From Pontederia crassipes (lineage: Eukaryota; Streptophyta; Magnoliopsida; Commelinales; Pontederiaceae), in the NCBI GenBank assembly GCA_030549335.1, contig CM060197.1:22270501-22334500 (forward strand): 64,000 nucleotides of DNA. The letters are read 5' to 3'. Below, in pieces: positions 24,413 through 34,175 of the stretch. Every line of letters begins with the position of its first letter. Position 1 is the stretch's first letter. A program made the position numbers and the translations under genes. The notes below the pieces were generated by a model. That model was given only the letters and a program-made list of their open reading frames with translations, had not been told where the DNA came from and ran no database searches.

Positions 24413-27400
24413 ATGGCAATGGTTGGAAATCCGAAAGCCTTCGCCACATTCGTGTCGTGCTCCAAACTTCATCAGCAATGTCACCGTCAACATCCCTCCC
24501 GACGATTCCTCCCTCCTCCTCCTTCCTCCTCCTCGGTATGTTTTCGGACGCGTTCAGGATTCCATTTCAGCTCCTTTGTGAAGTATTTTGCTTGCCTCTT
24601 GTTCTTCTTGCAACAGCAACGTGTTCTTGCTGATTTTTTTAATATATTTATATATGTATATACCACAACAACCACAACAAAGCCTTATCCCACTAGGTGG
24701 GGTCGGCTATATGAATCATACGACGTTATTCCGCTCAAATTAGTTGATCCATGTTCATAAGATTCGATAAGGTTTTACGCTGGCCGTCGGGGGCCTAACA
24801 CAACCCTCCTTTATCCGGGCTTGGGACCATTTATATATGTATATATATAACTTTTATGTTTCTCGGAAATTGCTCAACAAATGTTTGAAATAACGCCAAA
24901 ACGAACGACGATATACATGTTGAACTTCAGTTGTAAGGCTGTGTCTAGAGGAGGCGAGCCGCCGTAGTTGCGGCCAGCGGCCGTTTTGAGGTGGCGGGGA
25001 GAAAAGTGGTAGGTAGGTGTTGAATCAGCCTTTTGATGTGATCGCCATAGATGAGGGCCAACAAGCTGCCTCTGTGAGAGGAAATCCGACTCGCAGTTTT
25101 GGATAGCGTTCTATTCTATGAGTTTACTTCTTTCTTCTCATTTATGCATTTAATTGTATTTCTTAGATCTGTGATTGTACTTCTTTTGCTCGTTTCCATA
25201 GCCTTTCTTGACAGGTTTGCATCTAACTTGTTCCAAAAGTGAGCACTCTTAACTATTTCTCTGTTACAGTTCTAACTTGTATCATATTGCTATGTCCTCA
25301 TTCTAATTTTTCCACTGTCCTGTCTGAAATTGGGGTCACTTTACTAGTAAGTGGTTATCTCTAGATGGAGTTTCTCAGTTATTTGTCTTTCTTACATGAA
25401 GGAAAGGTGAATTAAGAGTTAAGACCGATTGCAACACATTGACCAGATAAATTAGAACAACCCTTAATGCTACAGTTTCTCCAATTTCATCTGGGACTCA
25501 TACTTTCTCCATTGTTTTAAGCGCATCTACTCAAATTTATTGTTGCTCATCTAGAGATGTCTCTTATTTCTTCTTTTCCTTATATGTGTTCTGTCCAAGT
25601 AGATGCAAGGCTGCATATAAATTTGTAACTTGAACTAGCTTTGTGCTGGACTTACAACTGAAGTTTCTAAGGAATATATAGTTCCACATAATCTTTAACG
25701 CTCTTTCTTCGCCTTGAGGCTCTAAGGAATCGTCTCAGATCCTATAATCATTCCTTTCGGGAGGAGATCCTTAGGTCCAGATTTGAGGCTCTCTCGGCAA
25801 TCAGTGCTTTTGATCGGACTGAAGACAGTAGAGCTCTTAACGAACTTGAGCTTGTGGAATGTTCTAGGCTCCACCGGATTGTTCAGACTGAGGATCTCAA
25901 ACTTCAAACTCAATGGAGACAGCGTTCCAGGCATCATTGGCTCAAGGAGGGTGATGCAAATTCGCGGTTCTTTCATCTTTGTGCTAGCAGTCGCAGAAGA
26001 ACTAATCATATCGATCGGTTGAGGGTAAACAATGAAGAAATTCGTGGTTGTGATCGGATCGGAAGGGCCGCTGCTGATTACTTTCATGCGGCCACGAGAG
26101 GTACACCACCCAGCCAATGGCATTGGACTGGGCAGGGAGTTCGTTCCCTCACTAACGAGCAGGCCAATCTTTTGTCTGCCATGTTCACTGAGATGGAAAT
26201 TTTCTCTGCACTAAGAGAGCTCAAGGGTGACGGTTCGCCGGGGCCGGACGGCTTTCCTGTCTTCTTTTATAAAGAATTTTGGTCTTTGCTCAAGGAAGAT
26301 ATCATCGGTGTTTTCAATGAATTCCGAGGACATCATTCACCTCTTTTTCGATTGCCCCACATCTCGGGGCATATGGCAGCAGACTTCCATTGCAACATTT
26401 TCTCTGTCAGATCCAAAGTCCATATGGCAGACCTTCCGGAGCATGTTGCATCAAAGACAGAGTTGGCGAGCGGCATTGATGACCTTCTTGGCCGGTGCCT
26501 GGTCCATTTGGCTTCAGCGCAACCGGATTATTTTTTGTGGGGAGCGATGTCAGCCTGAGCGTGTTGTACACCACATCTCATTTCTTATTAGAGAGTGGGG
26601 TTTTGGCTAGCTTTTCTGTTGTGACCTTGGCCACCTTTTGCTGCTCTCTTTGAGAGCTCTCACCTGTACATCTTCTCATACCTTCATATATATACATTGC
26701 TGGATGACAACCACAACTTTGGTAGTCATCCTTTTTCTGCTAAAAAAGAAAATGAATTCCACGAAGGGAATTTTGGCTTCAACAACAACAACAACAACAA
26801 CAAAGCCTTATCCCACTAGGTGGGATCGGCTACATGGATCATACGATGCCATTCCGCTCTATTAGTAACCAAACCTTTCAGTATATTATTCACCAATAGA
26901 TCTTGCTCTATTAGTTCGCCAAGTGTCCGCCTTGGCCTCCCTCTCCCTCTTTTAATTGGACTCAAGATTATTTGATCTACTCTTCTTACTGGCGTATCTA
27001 ATGGTCTTCTCTGAACATGGCCAAACCATCTCAAACGATTCTCTACCATTTTCTCACTAATAGGAGCCACTCCGACTCGTTCACGTATATGATCATTCCT
27101 AATCTTATCTAATCTTGTATGACCACACATCCATCTCAACATCCTCATTTCGGCTACCCCCACTTTACGTTCATGTTGTCCCTTCATAGCCCAACATTCA
27201 CTACCATATAACACTGCTGGCCTTATAGCAGTACGATAGAATTTTCCTTTAACTTTATTGGGTACTTTTCTATCACAAAGAACTCTAGTGGCTTTCCTCC
27301 ACTTACACCAACCAGCTTGAATTCTATGATTAACATCGTCATCAATCTCACCATCTTGTCTTACAATTGATCCTAAATATTTAAACTTTGTCACTTGAGA

Positions 27401-30400
27401 AATTATATCCTCCCCTAGCCTAACTTTCAAATCGTCTCTAAATCGTCTCTAATTATATCCTCCCCTATCTTGAATTTTGGTTTCAACAGGATAAATCGCT
27501 TCTTTCTCTTCCTTATTCCAAAGAATTCTGCCCCTGAGGAGCTCTTTGATTACCGACCTATTGCGTTATCTAATGCAATTTATTTGCTAATATCTAAAGT
27601 GCTTGCAAACAGGTTGCGACTTGTCATTTCAAACCTCATTTCACCTGTCCAATCCGCTTTCATTCGGGGCAGATCAATCTTAGACAGTTACGCGATGGCC
27701 TCGGAGTTCATATCCTGCTGGAATCGCAACAACAAAAAGGGTTTCCTCTGGAAAGTGAATTTCTCCAAGGCTTTTGACTCTATTAGCTGGAAATACTTGT
27801 GGCAGTCTCTTAGTCGGCGTGGTTTTTCCAATGATCTCTTGGATGAAGAGATGCATCACGACCTCCTCTTTCTCTGTCCTTATCAACAGGCAGCCACACG
27901 GTGGCTGGATCCAGCCACAGCGAGGAGTGCGTCAGGGCTATCCTTTGGCTCCGCTACTCTTTGATCTTGCTGTTGATTCACTGGCCGTGGCAGCCTTCTC
28001 GCTGTGTGAGTCCGGCCTGATCTCCGGTTTCTCTGCCCCAAACACTGGTGCTCTGTTGACATCTCTTCTCCAATACACGGATGATACCATTTTCTTCATT
28101 TAGGGTTCTCATGTGGAGGCTCAAAGGATTGCAATAATGGTTGAGTTATTTGGCGAGATTTCGGGTCTCAAAATCAATTATTCTAAATCCACTTTCATAC
28201 CTTTTGCTATGGAGAATGATGAGATCAATATGTGTGCTGCTGAATTGAGAACGGAAGCAAGCAAACTCCCTATTACCTACTTGGGACTGCCATAAGAAGA
28301 TTCGCCCACGTGATTGGTCTCTAGTTATTTGCAGACTTCAATGACGTCGCTCTTTCTTCTGGAACAGCTCTAAACCTGGATGCAGGGGACTCCATTTGGT
28401 TGATTGGTCACGCATCTGCAAGCCAAAGACCGATGGAGGCCTTGGAGTTCTGCCCCTTCGCACTTTTAACGATGCCTTGTTATGTAAATGGTGTCTTCGC
28501 GTTTTTGGTTCTGATGGCGACCTCTTCAACCGTACTATCTCGGCCTGCTATGGCAACACATTATCCTGGGCTTCTAGAACTATTCAACAACAAGGAGCTT
28601 CGTCCTTTTGGATTAGTATCTTCCAGCTGTTTCCTCGCCTGAGACCTCTTTTTTGTCCTGCTCTTGGTCGAGGCGATCGCTTCACTTTTTGGCATGATGA
28701 CTGACTTGCAACTGGACCGCTAGCTGCCAGGTTTCCACGACTTTTTACTCTTGCTCATAATAAAAATGTCACTCTTGCTAAGATATGGCTGGATGCTTCG
28801 GGATCTGGAAATGGTTGCTGGTTTCCTACCTTCAGAAGCATACTTTCAGAGCAGCGTTTTTCTGAGTTTATGGAATTACTGAACCTTATCCTCCCTTACA
28901 AAACTCCGCCTATATTTTATAGCCGGTCCCAGACCGGATAAAGGAGGAGGGTTGTGTTAGGCCCCGACAGCCAGCATAAAATCCTGTCGAATCTTATGAA
29001 CATGGATCAACGAATATATGGCGTCGTATGATCCATGTAGCCGACCCCACCTAGTGGGATAAGACTTTGTTGTTGTTGTTGTATCCTCCCTGATGGCTGG
29101 CGTTGGTCTAGAGGTGATTTCAGCGTCAAGTAGGCCTACGACATCCTACGTGCTCCTACTTCTCCTGAGGACAATGACACGTTAACTGATTGCTGACTAA
29201 TCTGGAGAACCAAGGCCCCACTGAAAGTTAAAATCTTTGTTTGGCTTTTGCGCAGAAGACGTCTACCTACGGCTTCTTATTGTGCTCGCCGGCTGATTGG
29301 GATGACTTCTAGTTGTAGGATGTGTAACAGCAATTCCCCGGAGGACACGGATCATCTCTTTTTCAAATGTGATGTTTCAAGAGAGGTATGGACCAAGGCC
29401 AGATTCGATTGGATTGCCAACAGATCTGAGCTTGATTTCTGGACTGCTTTCCGGCGTGGCAGCAATTCTGGCTCAACTATTACCTATCGTTCACGTAGAA
29501 GCAGGGCTCTTCTCTTCGCACTACTGTGGGCTCTATGGCTACAACGGAATAAACTAATTTTCCAAAATGATAGATGTGATGTTGAGAATATTCTTAGTCA
29601 TGCTTTTTTTATGCACAACGAGTGGCGCTTTCTATGAAGTACTATTGTAATATTTGAACTTGTAATCTTTCGACTGATATCTGATATCCAATAAAGGTTT
29701 TGGATGATTAACATTCTGGTTAATCATCCTTTTTCCCCTCAAAAAGAAAAAGAAAAACTTTGTGCTGGACTTTCAATTGCTATTAATGCCTACAGAATTT
29801 GTTTAGTGGAAGCTGACTTTGTGCTGGGCTTGTTTCAAATTTATCGGTTGTGCCCTATAGCTTCTCCTCCATCGTCAGTCTAACCTTGATCTTTTGACAT
29901 GTTTTTCTTAATGGCGATTTTTTTCTGTATTCCAACTAGCATGCTATTTCCCTGTTTTGACATTTCTGTATTTTCTATTTTTCTTGTCAGTTGGGTAATT
30001 GCTCCCTGGTGCCTTTTAACACTCTTTTTGGGATGCATGATTGAAATTGAAATGCTCTCTCTGTAACCTGATTTTGCATGCTCTATTGTGAGTGGTGACA
30101 ACGTTGAACCTGCAAGTCAAGGATTTATCATGCCAAAACCCTGCCAAGTTGAATGACCATCCTTTCAGCCATGTCTTTTCTTTCCTACATCATAACTTAT
30201 AGTTGAGATTGTTAAATTCATATTTTTACTCTTCAACCAGAAAGCTTGATGCATGGTTGTAAACCGGATAGCTTCATGAAAAATGTGAAACGTGTACATA
30301 AGAACAACTTATATTGTAGGCCTCCTCTTGGTCCCATTGCATATGACCATGTTACTTTCTTAATTGAATGCAATCTTATGGTAGATCAATTCTGGCCGTT

Positions 30401-31382
30401 TACCCCATATTGTGCGTATTCATAAATAGATGTAATTGCATTATGAGTTCTTTGCATCTGAGATCTGTAAGGATTTTTATATTAGTATATTACAGAGTTA
30501 ATAACTAATAAAATAGTTAGTACTTTGCATATTAATTACATTGATAGATACTTTGGTTCTAACGAAATCATGAGTCACATGGAATGTTCTTGTTACATGC
30601 AGGAGATAGCCATATTCACTTATGGAAGTTTCATGATTTTGCTCTGCTGCATCACGAGAAACTATTTTATGGTTCTCTTACTGCATTGATATTCATCTTA
30701 CGGGCAAGCTTATAAAGAATTCATTGTATAAGATTTCATAAGCGGGATACTCCTAAACATGTTTACTTTCTATCTATTTCTGCAGGTAAGCTTCAATTGC
30801 CTCTTAAATGGATCTACTGATCCTAAGATCATGCCTAATTCTCCAAAGATGGAATCATCTACCCTAAATGCTTCAGAAAGTACCCATGCGTGCTTAGCAA
30901 TTGGCAAAAACATGCTGACACCTATGGTTCACCAGGATGCTGAAGGATTTCTCTCTAACATCAGTAACATGAAGTTCTTTGATCGTCTGAGCTTGGCATG
31001 GAAGGTTTTATTCCCCAACACAAAATTGAGAACTAGTTCAAATGCTAGAATAGCAAAGCAGAGGCTCAAGATGATATTGTTTTCCGAGAGATGTGCTGTC
31101 AGCGACGAAGCAAAGAAAAAGATTGTTAGCAACGTTATCGAAGCCCTGTCAGAATTCGTTGAGATAGACTCACAAGACAGTGTTCAACTGAATGTCTCAG
31201 CAGACACAGGCGCTGGTACCCTCTACTCAGTAATGGTTCCTGTCCGACGTGTGAAGCCGGAATACCAATATTCTGAAGATGATTTCGCTGGGAAAATCAC
31301 AAGCATCGAGTATAAAGACACAGGTGAAACATCAGGTGCTGTTGACGTCACGTTTAAGTTTTTTGTACCAAATGAGAACTAA
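24413..31382 (+). CDS. MINE1: MinE, plastid division topological specificity factor
   Basis: Two coding exons: 24413-24535 (41 codons, ends before GTATG) and 30786-31382 (198 codons plus stop, after TTTCTGCAG). Both junctions are phase 0 and give a 239-residue protein, close to the roughly 230 residues of known plant MinE. Residues 1 to about 90 are rich in Ser, Pro and His/Arg and low in acid at the start, as a chloroplast transit peptide should be. Residues 127-144 (NARIAKQRLKMILFSERC) are the anti-MinCD helix region, and 188-201 (YSVMVPVRRVKPEY) belong to the C-terminal dimer domain. In the family, MinE works with MinD in the stroma to keep the FtsZ ring at mid-plastid. The product is nuclear-encoded and imported. 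The intron of 6.25 kb is unusually large because of LINE insertions. The coding sequence looks intact. Identification is confident from motif similarity; exon 1 is supported by phase and splice sites only. Confidence 0.93.
24663..24829 (-). mobile_element. SINE-like element with RTE 3' end, copy 1 (MINE1 intron)
   Basis: Minus orientation. It contains the blocks AAAGCCTTATCCCACTAGGT (the shared 3' end, read in reverse) and CAACCCTCCTTTATCCGGGC (5' part). The tail is (CAA)n-type and short. Flanking duplication TTTATATATGTATATA lies at 24647-24662 and 24830-24845, 16 bases, identical. Compared with the other copies, its 5' end lacks about 20 bases. No pol III A/B boxes are visible, so it is not a tRNA-type SINE. 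Confidence 0.85.
26326..26750 (+). mobile_element. Short 5'-truncated L1 copy inserted in the larger L1
   Basis: It begins inside the zf-RVT domain (EDIIHLFFDCPTSRGIWQQ), runs to the ORF2 end (WLQRNRIIF, stop at about 26608), and has a 3' UTR with hairpin (26702-26731) and tail CTAAAAAAGAAAA. The 10-base sequence AATGAATTCC stands at 26316-26325 and again at 26751-26760, the target-site duplication. Across this insertion the host L1 reading continues (GVFNEF before, NEFHEGNFGFN after), so removal of this segment restores the older frame. It is a separate and younger insertion. Confidence 0.85.
26785..27471 (-). mobile_element. RTE-clade LINE fragment, copy A, nested in the L1
   Basis: Minus orientation, about 690 bases, with a (TTG)n tail (seen as CAA repeats at 26785-26802). 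Flanked by GAATTTTGGCTTCAACA (26768-26784) and GAATTTTGGTTTCAACA (27472-27488), a 17-base duplication with one mismatch. It carries only the end of the reverse transcriptase frame and the 3' end shared with the SINE-like copies. Near its 5' junction the word TTATATCCTCCCC occurs twice, and TCGTCTCTAAA is doubled, suggesting template slippage during insertion. Confidence 0.88.
26816..27430 (-). CDS. RTE LINE reverse transcriptase C-terminal part (copy A)
   Basis: An open frame of 204 codons inside RTE copy A. It holds the region after the catalytic palm: FKYLGSIVRQDGEIDDDVN, then LYGSECWAMK, MRMLRWMCGHTR and LRWFGHVQRRPLD, ending in EWHRMIHVADPT. Frames of this kind, ending in VADPT next to a (TTG)n tail, are typical of plant RTE-type LINEs. 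The YADD catalytic box lies upstream of the fragment, so the product cannot polymerise. It differs from copy B at 58 kb by only about six residues and has no internal stop, so it is fairly young. There is no promoter of its own, and it is antisense to MINE1. Confidence 0.8.
   Translation of the reverse strand: MKVRLGEDIISQVTKFKYLGSIVRQDGEIDDDVNHRIQAGWCKWRKATRVLCDRKVPNKVKGKFYRTAIRPAVLYGSECWAMKGQHERKVGVAEMRMLRWMCGHTRLDKIRNDHIRERVGVAPISEKMVENRLRWFGHVQRRPLDTPVRRVDQIILSPIKRGRGRPRRTLGELIEQDLLVNNILKGLVTNRAEWHRMIHVADPT
28897..29081 (+). mobile_element. SINE-like element with RTE 3' end, copy 2 (inside the L1)
   Basis: Plus orientation, 5' part ACTCCGCCTATATTTTATAG, then GGAGGAGGGTTGTGTTAGGC, ending CACCTAGTGGGATAAGACTT and (TTG)n. 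Duplication TATCCTCCCT at 28887-28896 and 29082-29091. The L1 frame reads LILP before and LPDGW after, so the insertion split that codon run. It is later than the L1. Confidence 0.85.
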
Positions 31383-31515
31383 CTGGAGGGAAAGCTGCAT
31401 GTATTCAGAAACAAGAAAGGCATTTTTTCTTATTTGTGAATGAATCGTGTAACGATTATTCGTCATTACTGTAAATATCTGTGATTTTTGTGCTTTGTGT
31501 GCCTAATAAAACGCG
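31383..31515 (+). terminator. MINE1 3' UTR with poly(A) signal
   Basis: AATAAA at 31505-31510, about 120 bases after the stop codon at 31380-31382, is a standard plant near-upstream polyadenylation element. The UTR is otherwise T-rich, as usual. The exact cleavage site is not visible. Confidence 0.6.
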
Positions 31516-33480
31516 TGCTTGGCAGACGAGAGAAACCACAGGTGTTATCTTCTTAAATTGTGAATGATGCAGGTCTTTGTTTTCTCCAACATGGAATACA
31601 GGAACGTTTTACTGTAAGCAATTTGTATAGCTCCAAGGACATGACTGCAAACAGATTGTACGAGTTTTTGCATGCATATCTGTGGGGAACTAGTTCCATG
31701 AGGCCTTTCATTACAGCGATGGTGGAAACACGAACGGGACACTCGGGGATGAACTTTGTAGCACAACTAGAATACCTCCATACTTGAACTGCAGATAGTA
31801 AAATTTGTATAAGTATTTCTTTTCTCTCTCTTTACTCAAGAACTGTTCCATTGGATCCATTGATCATGATCTGTTGTAGATAACTGGTACCATAGTTTTC
31901 TGTTGATCAATTGCCTGGTCATTGGCTATGACTTCATGATCGGAGGGTGCTACCATAAAAGGGTAGGAAAACTCCTATCATTGATTGTCTCTGCACAGCA
32001 CAAATATGCCCATTTTTTTTTTATAACAAACTATAAGTCCAAATTCAACTACATAAAATATTGCCCACGTTAACCGAGGAAAAAAAATTGCCTACACATT
32101 TGTAGTATCAATACATTTGTTTCTTATGAGTTCATGAACTATATTAGTCGATAAAGATCTAGATACAAGCAGAGAAAAAGGAAAGCAATCTAAAGCTTGG
32201 ATATGTCATTACTTATTGGCCATTTGATACGCTCGAGATAAGGAAAGAAAGTTGTTCATGAGTACATGGTAATTAACATTATTGTTGCATGATTATATTG
32301 GCAATTAATTTGTATGATGACAGCTATGCAGGTGTTTTAATGATAACATGAGATTAGGAAAGAAAATCTTCGGACTTAAATGCCATTATGACAAAATAAA
32401 TCATTTATTATTACAAAGATAAAGACGGAAAAGAAATTAAATATGGAAACAACTCACACTTTTTGCAATAACGTTCAGTTATCTTACATCATGAACAATA
32501 TAAATGTCAGCCCTTGGAAGTAGCATGCATGCATTTTGTTGGGGTCAACGGGCATCATACCATACCATTGATTTCTTCTATCAGAATCTAAAATCTTGAT
32601 AATTTTTTTGAACAATGATTTTTTATCATTGAATTTTATTCTCTTTTTTCTATTTCTTTTGTGTTTAAAATTACTAACATAATTCGATATTGAGACGAAC
32701 GGAGAAAAATAATAAACTGTTGCCAAACTTATTAACTTAAAAATTTGAACTTGGACACAATTCTACTAAATAGTATAGTTGCACCAATCAAAATTCTCAC
32801 TTCTTAACTAAAACTTTGCCAATAATATATTAGCTCATTTTTGTGAAGATATGATATTATATACTTCCTAATTTTTAATAAAATAATAAAGTTATACGAA
32901 TATAATATCTGGAAAATAATGTATACATGCATGCAAAATACATTGCATATAGATATTATTTCCTTATATATATATATATATATATAATATAAATTGCATA
33001 TGGATTTTATTTCCTTATATATACATATATATAGATAGATTAATGTATCTCCAAACTATTTTTATATTCTGAAAAGATGTTGAGTGCATTAGATTCATTT
33101 GTCAACTATTCAGATTAGGAATGCCAATTCAAATATGTTATTTATCTAGATTGAGTGATCCAAAATGGGCTAACACCCCAATTGAAATTTTGAACAGTTA
33201 ATTGACAATTTATCTCACACAATATATATATCATTAAAATTTCAAAATATAAAATACATTAATTTCACATTTTTTTTCTTTTTGAGAAAAGAACAAAAGG
33301 TATGTAGATGTTAGTTTCATATACAACCAAGCAGCACACTTTACATTAGGTGCAGTGTACACTTGGCAAAATGCTTTTTTTAATTTTCTGTATTCGGAAG
33401 AAATTAAAAAAAAAGTTTTCCCCCCTTTATTACACAAGAAAAAAAGGAACAAAAAGGAAAAAATGGCCTCTCTCCATTAG
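31516..33480. other. Intergenic spacer between MINE1 and the nucleotidyltransferase gene
   Basis: No gene is visible. Positions 32940-33040 hold a short direct repeat (CATATRGATWTTATTTCCTTATATATA, seen twice) with (TA)n runs. A 75-codon frame at 31560-31787 has no recognisable family and is probably chance. Confidence 0.5.
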
Positions 33481-33483
33481 AAC

Positions 33484-34175
33484 GTTATATATCACCACAA
33501 CAACCCTAATCTCACTCTCTTTTCCGTCCATTTCATCCTCTCTCTTCCTCTTCCTCTTCCTCTTTCTCTTCCTCTTCCTCGTCGACCTCGTCGATCCCCC
33601 AAATCGCAATCCTTCGTCTCCAATCCCACCTCCGATTGATCCGCAGCGCATAGCTTAGGGTTTTCCGCGTCCTGGGACTGGCGCATTTGAGGCCCAAGGC
33701 TTCGGATTTCGGCTGCTGTCGTTTCGAGTTTGGCGCTCGGATCGATTGGGCTTTGCCCGGGAGGTTTGCGAGCGGCGACGGACGCCTCCGACTTGTATCC
33801 GCTTTTGTTTTGGCGGCGTCTGGTAGGAGGGTGCTTTGTTCCTATTATTCTGTTCTTGTGGTTTTGCATTTTTGGTATTCGATGAAGCCGTGAACTGCAT
33901 GCATTTAGATCGGTTGAGTAGGGCTAGGGGACGTGAATTGAACTCTACTTTTTTGGATGGTTTGGAATCTTGCCCTGTAAATTTGGGCTCTCGTCTCTGA
34001 CTGTCCGATGATGAGGTTTAGGTTTTGAGGAGGGGCAAATTTAGCTCCTACTTGATTTCGACGAAAAGTGTTTCTTTCCGTTGGTACACGGGTATTTTGG
34101 GTTGTATCAATTGTTTTTGTACAGTGAAAGGATTGGTCCACACGGCACGGTGTATTCACAGTGCCGTAGCTTTGC
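33484..34175 (+). promoter_or_regulatory. Core promoter and 5' UTR of the nucleotidyltransferase gene
   Basis: TTATATATC at 33485-33493 is a TATA-like box. About 30 bases on comes ACCCTAATCTCACTCTC, then a CTCTTCC microsatellite (about 33541-33580), both typical of plant transcription starts and leaders. The leader is GC-rich to about 33900 and about 650 bases long up to the ATG. It may contain a 5' UTR intron, but I cannot fix its ends. Confidence 0.45.

Larger units (their letters stand above)
25654..29757 (+). mobile_element. L1-clade LINE in MINE1 intron, 5'-truncated, with nested insertions
   Basis: Flanked by the 15-base duplication CTTTGTGCTGGACTT (25639-25653 and 29758-29772). The endonuclease is missing; what remains of ORF2 runs from a linker just before the RT domain to the C-terminal zf-RVT domain. 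RT landmarks: SPGPDGFPVFFYKEFW (about 26238), DYRPIALSNAIY (27551), [17 protein letters not shown] (27920), the catalytic box as YTDD rather than the usual YADD (28078), and LPITYLGLP (28269). The zf-RVT pattern CRMCNSN...DTDHLFFKC lies near 29315-29370, and the frame ends at 29637. Several stops and frameshifts make it inactive. Interrupted at 26326-26750, 26785-27471 and 28897-29081 by later insertions. The 3' UTR ends in a perfect hairpin (29702-29729) and an A-rich tail. Confidence 0.88.

Noticed and set aside
31560-31787. 75-codon frame just after MINE1
   Set aside because: No recognisable family and no splice or promoter context. It lies past the poly(A) signal of MINE1 and has a shadow frame on the other strand.
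33492-33869. Minus-strand frame rich in R-G-R-E-R
   Set aside because: It is the antisense of the CTCTTCC microsatellite in the 5' leader of the nucleotidyltransferase gene.
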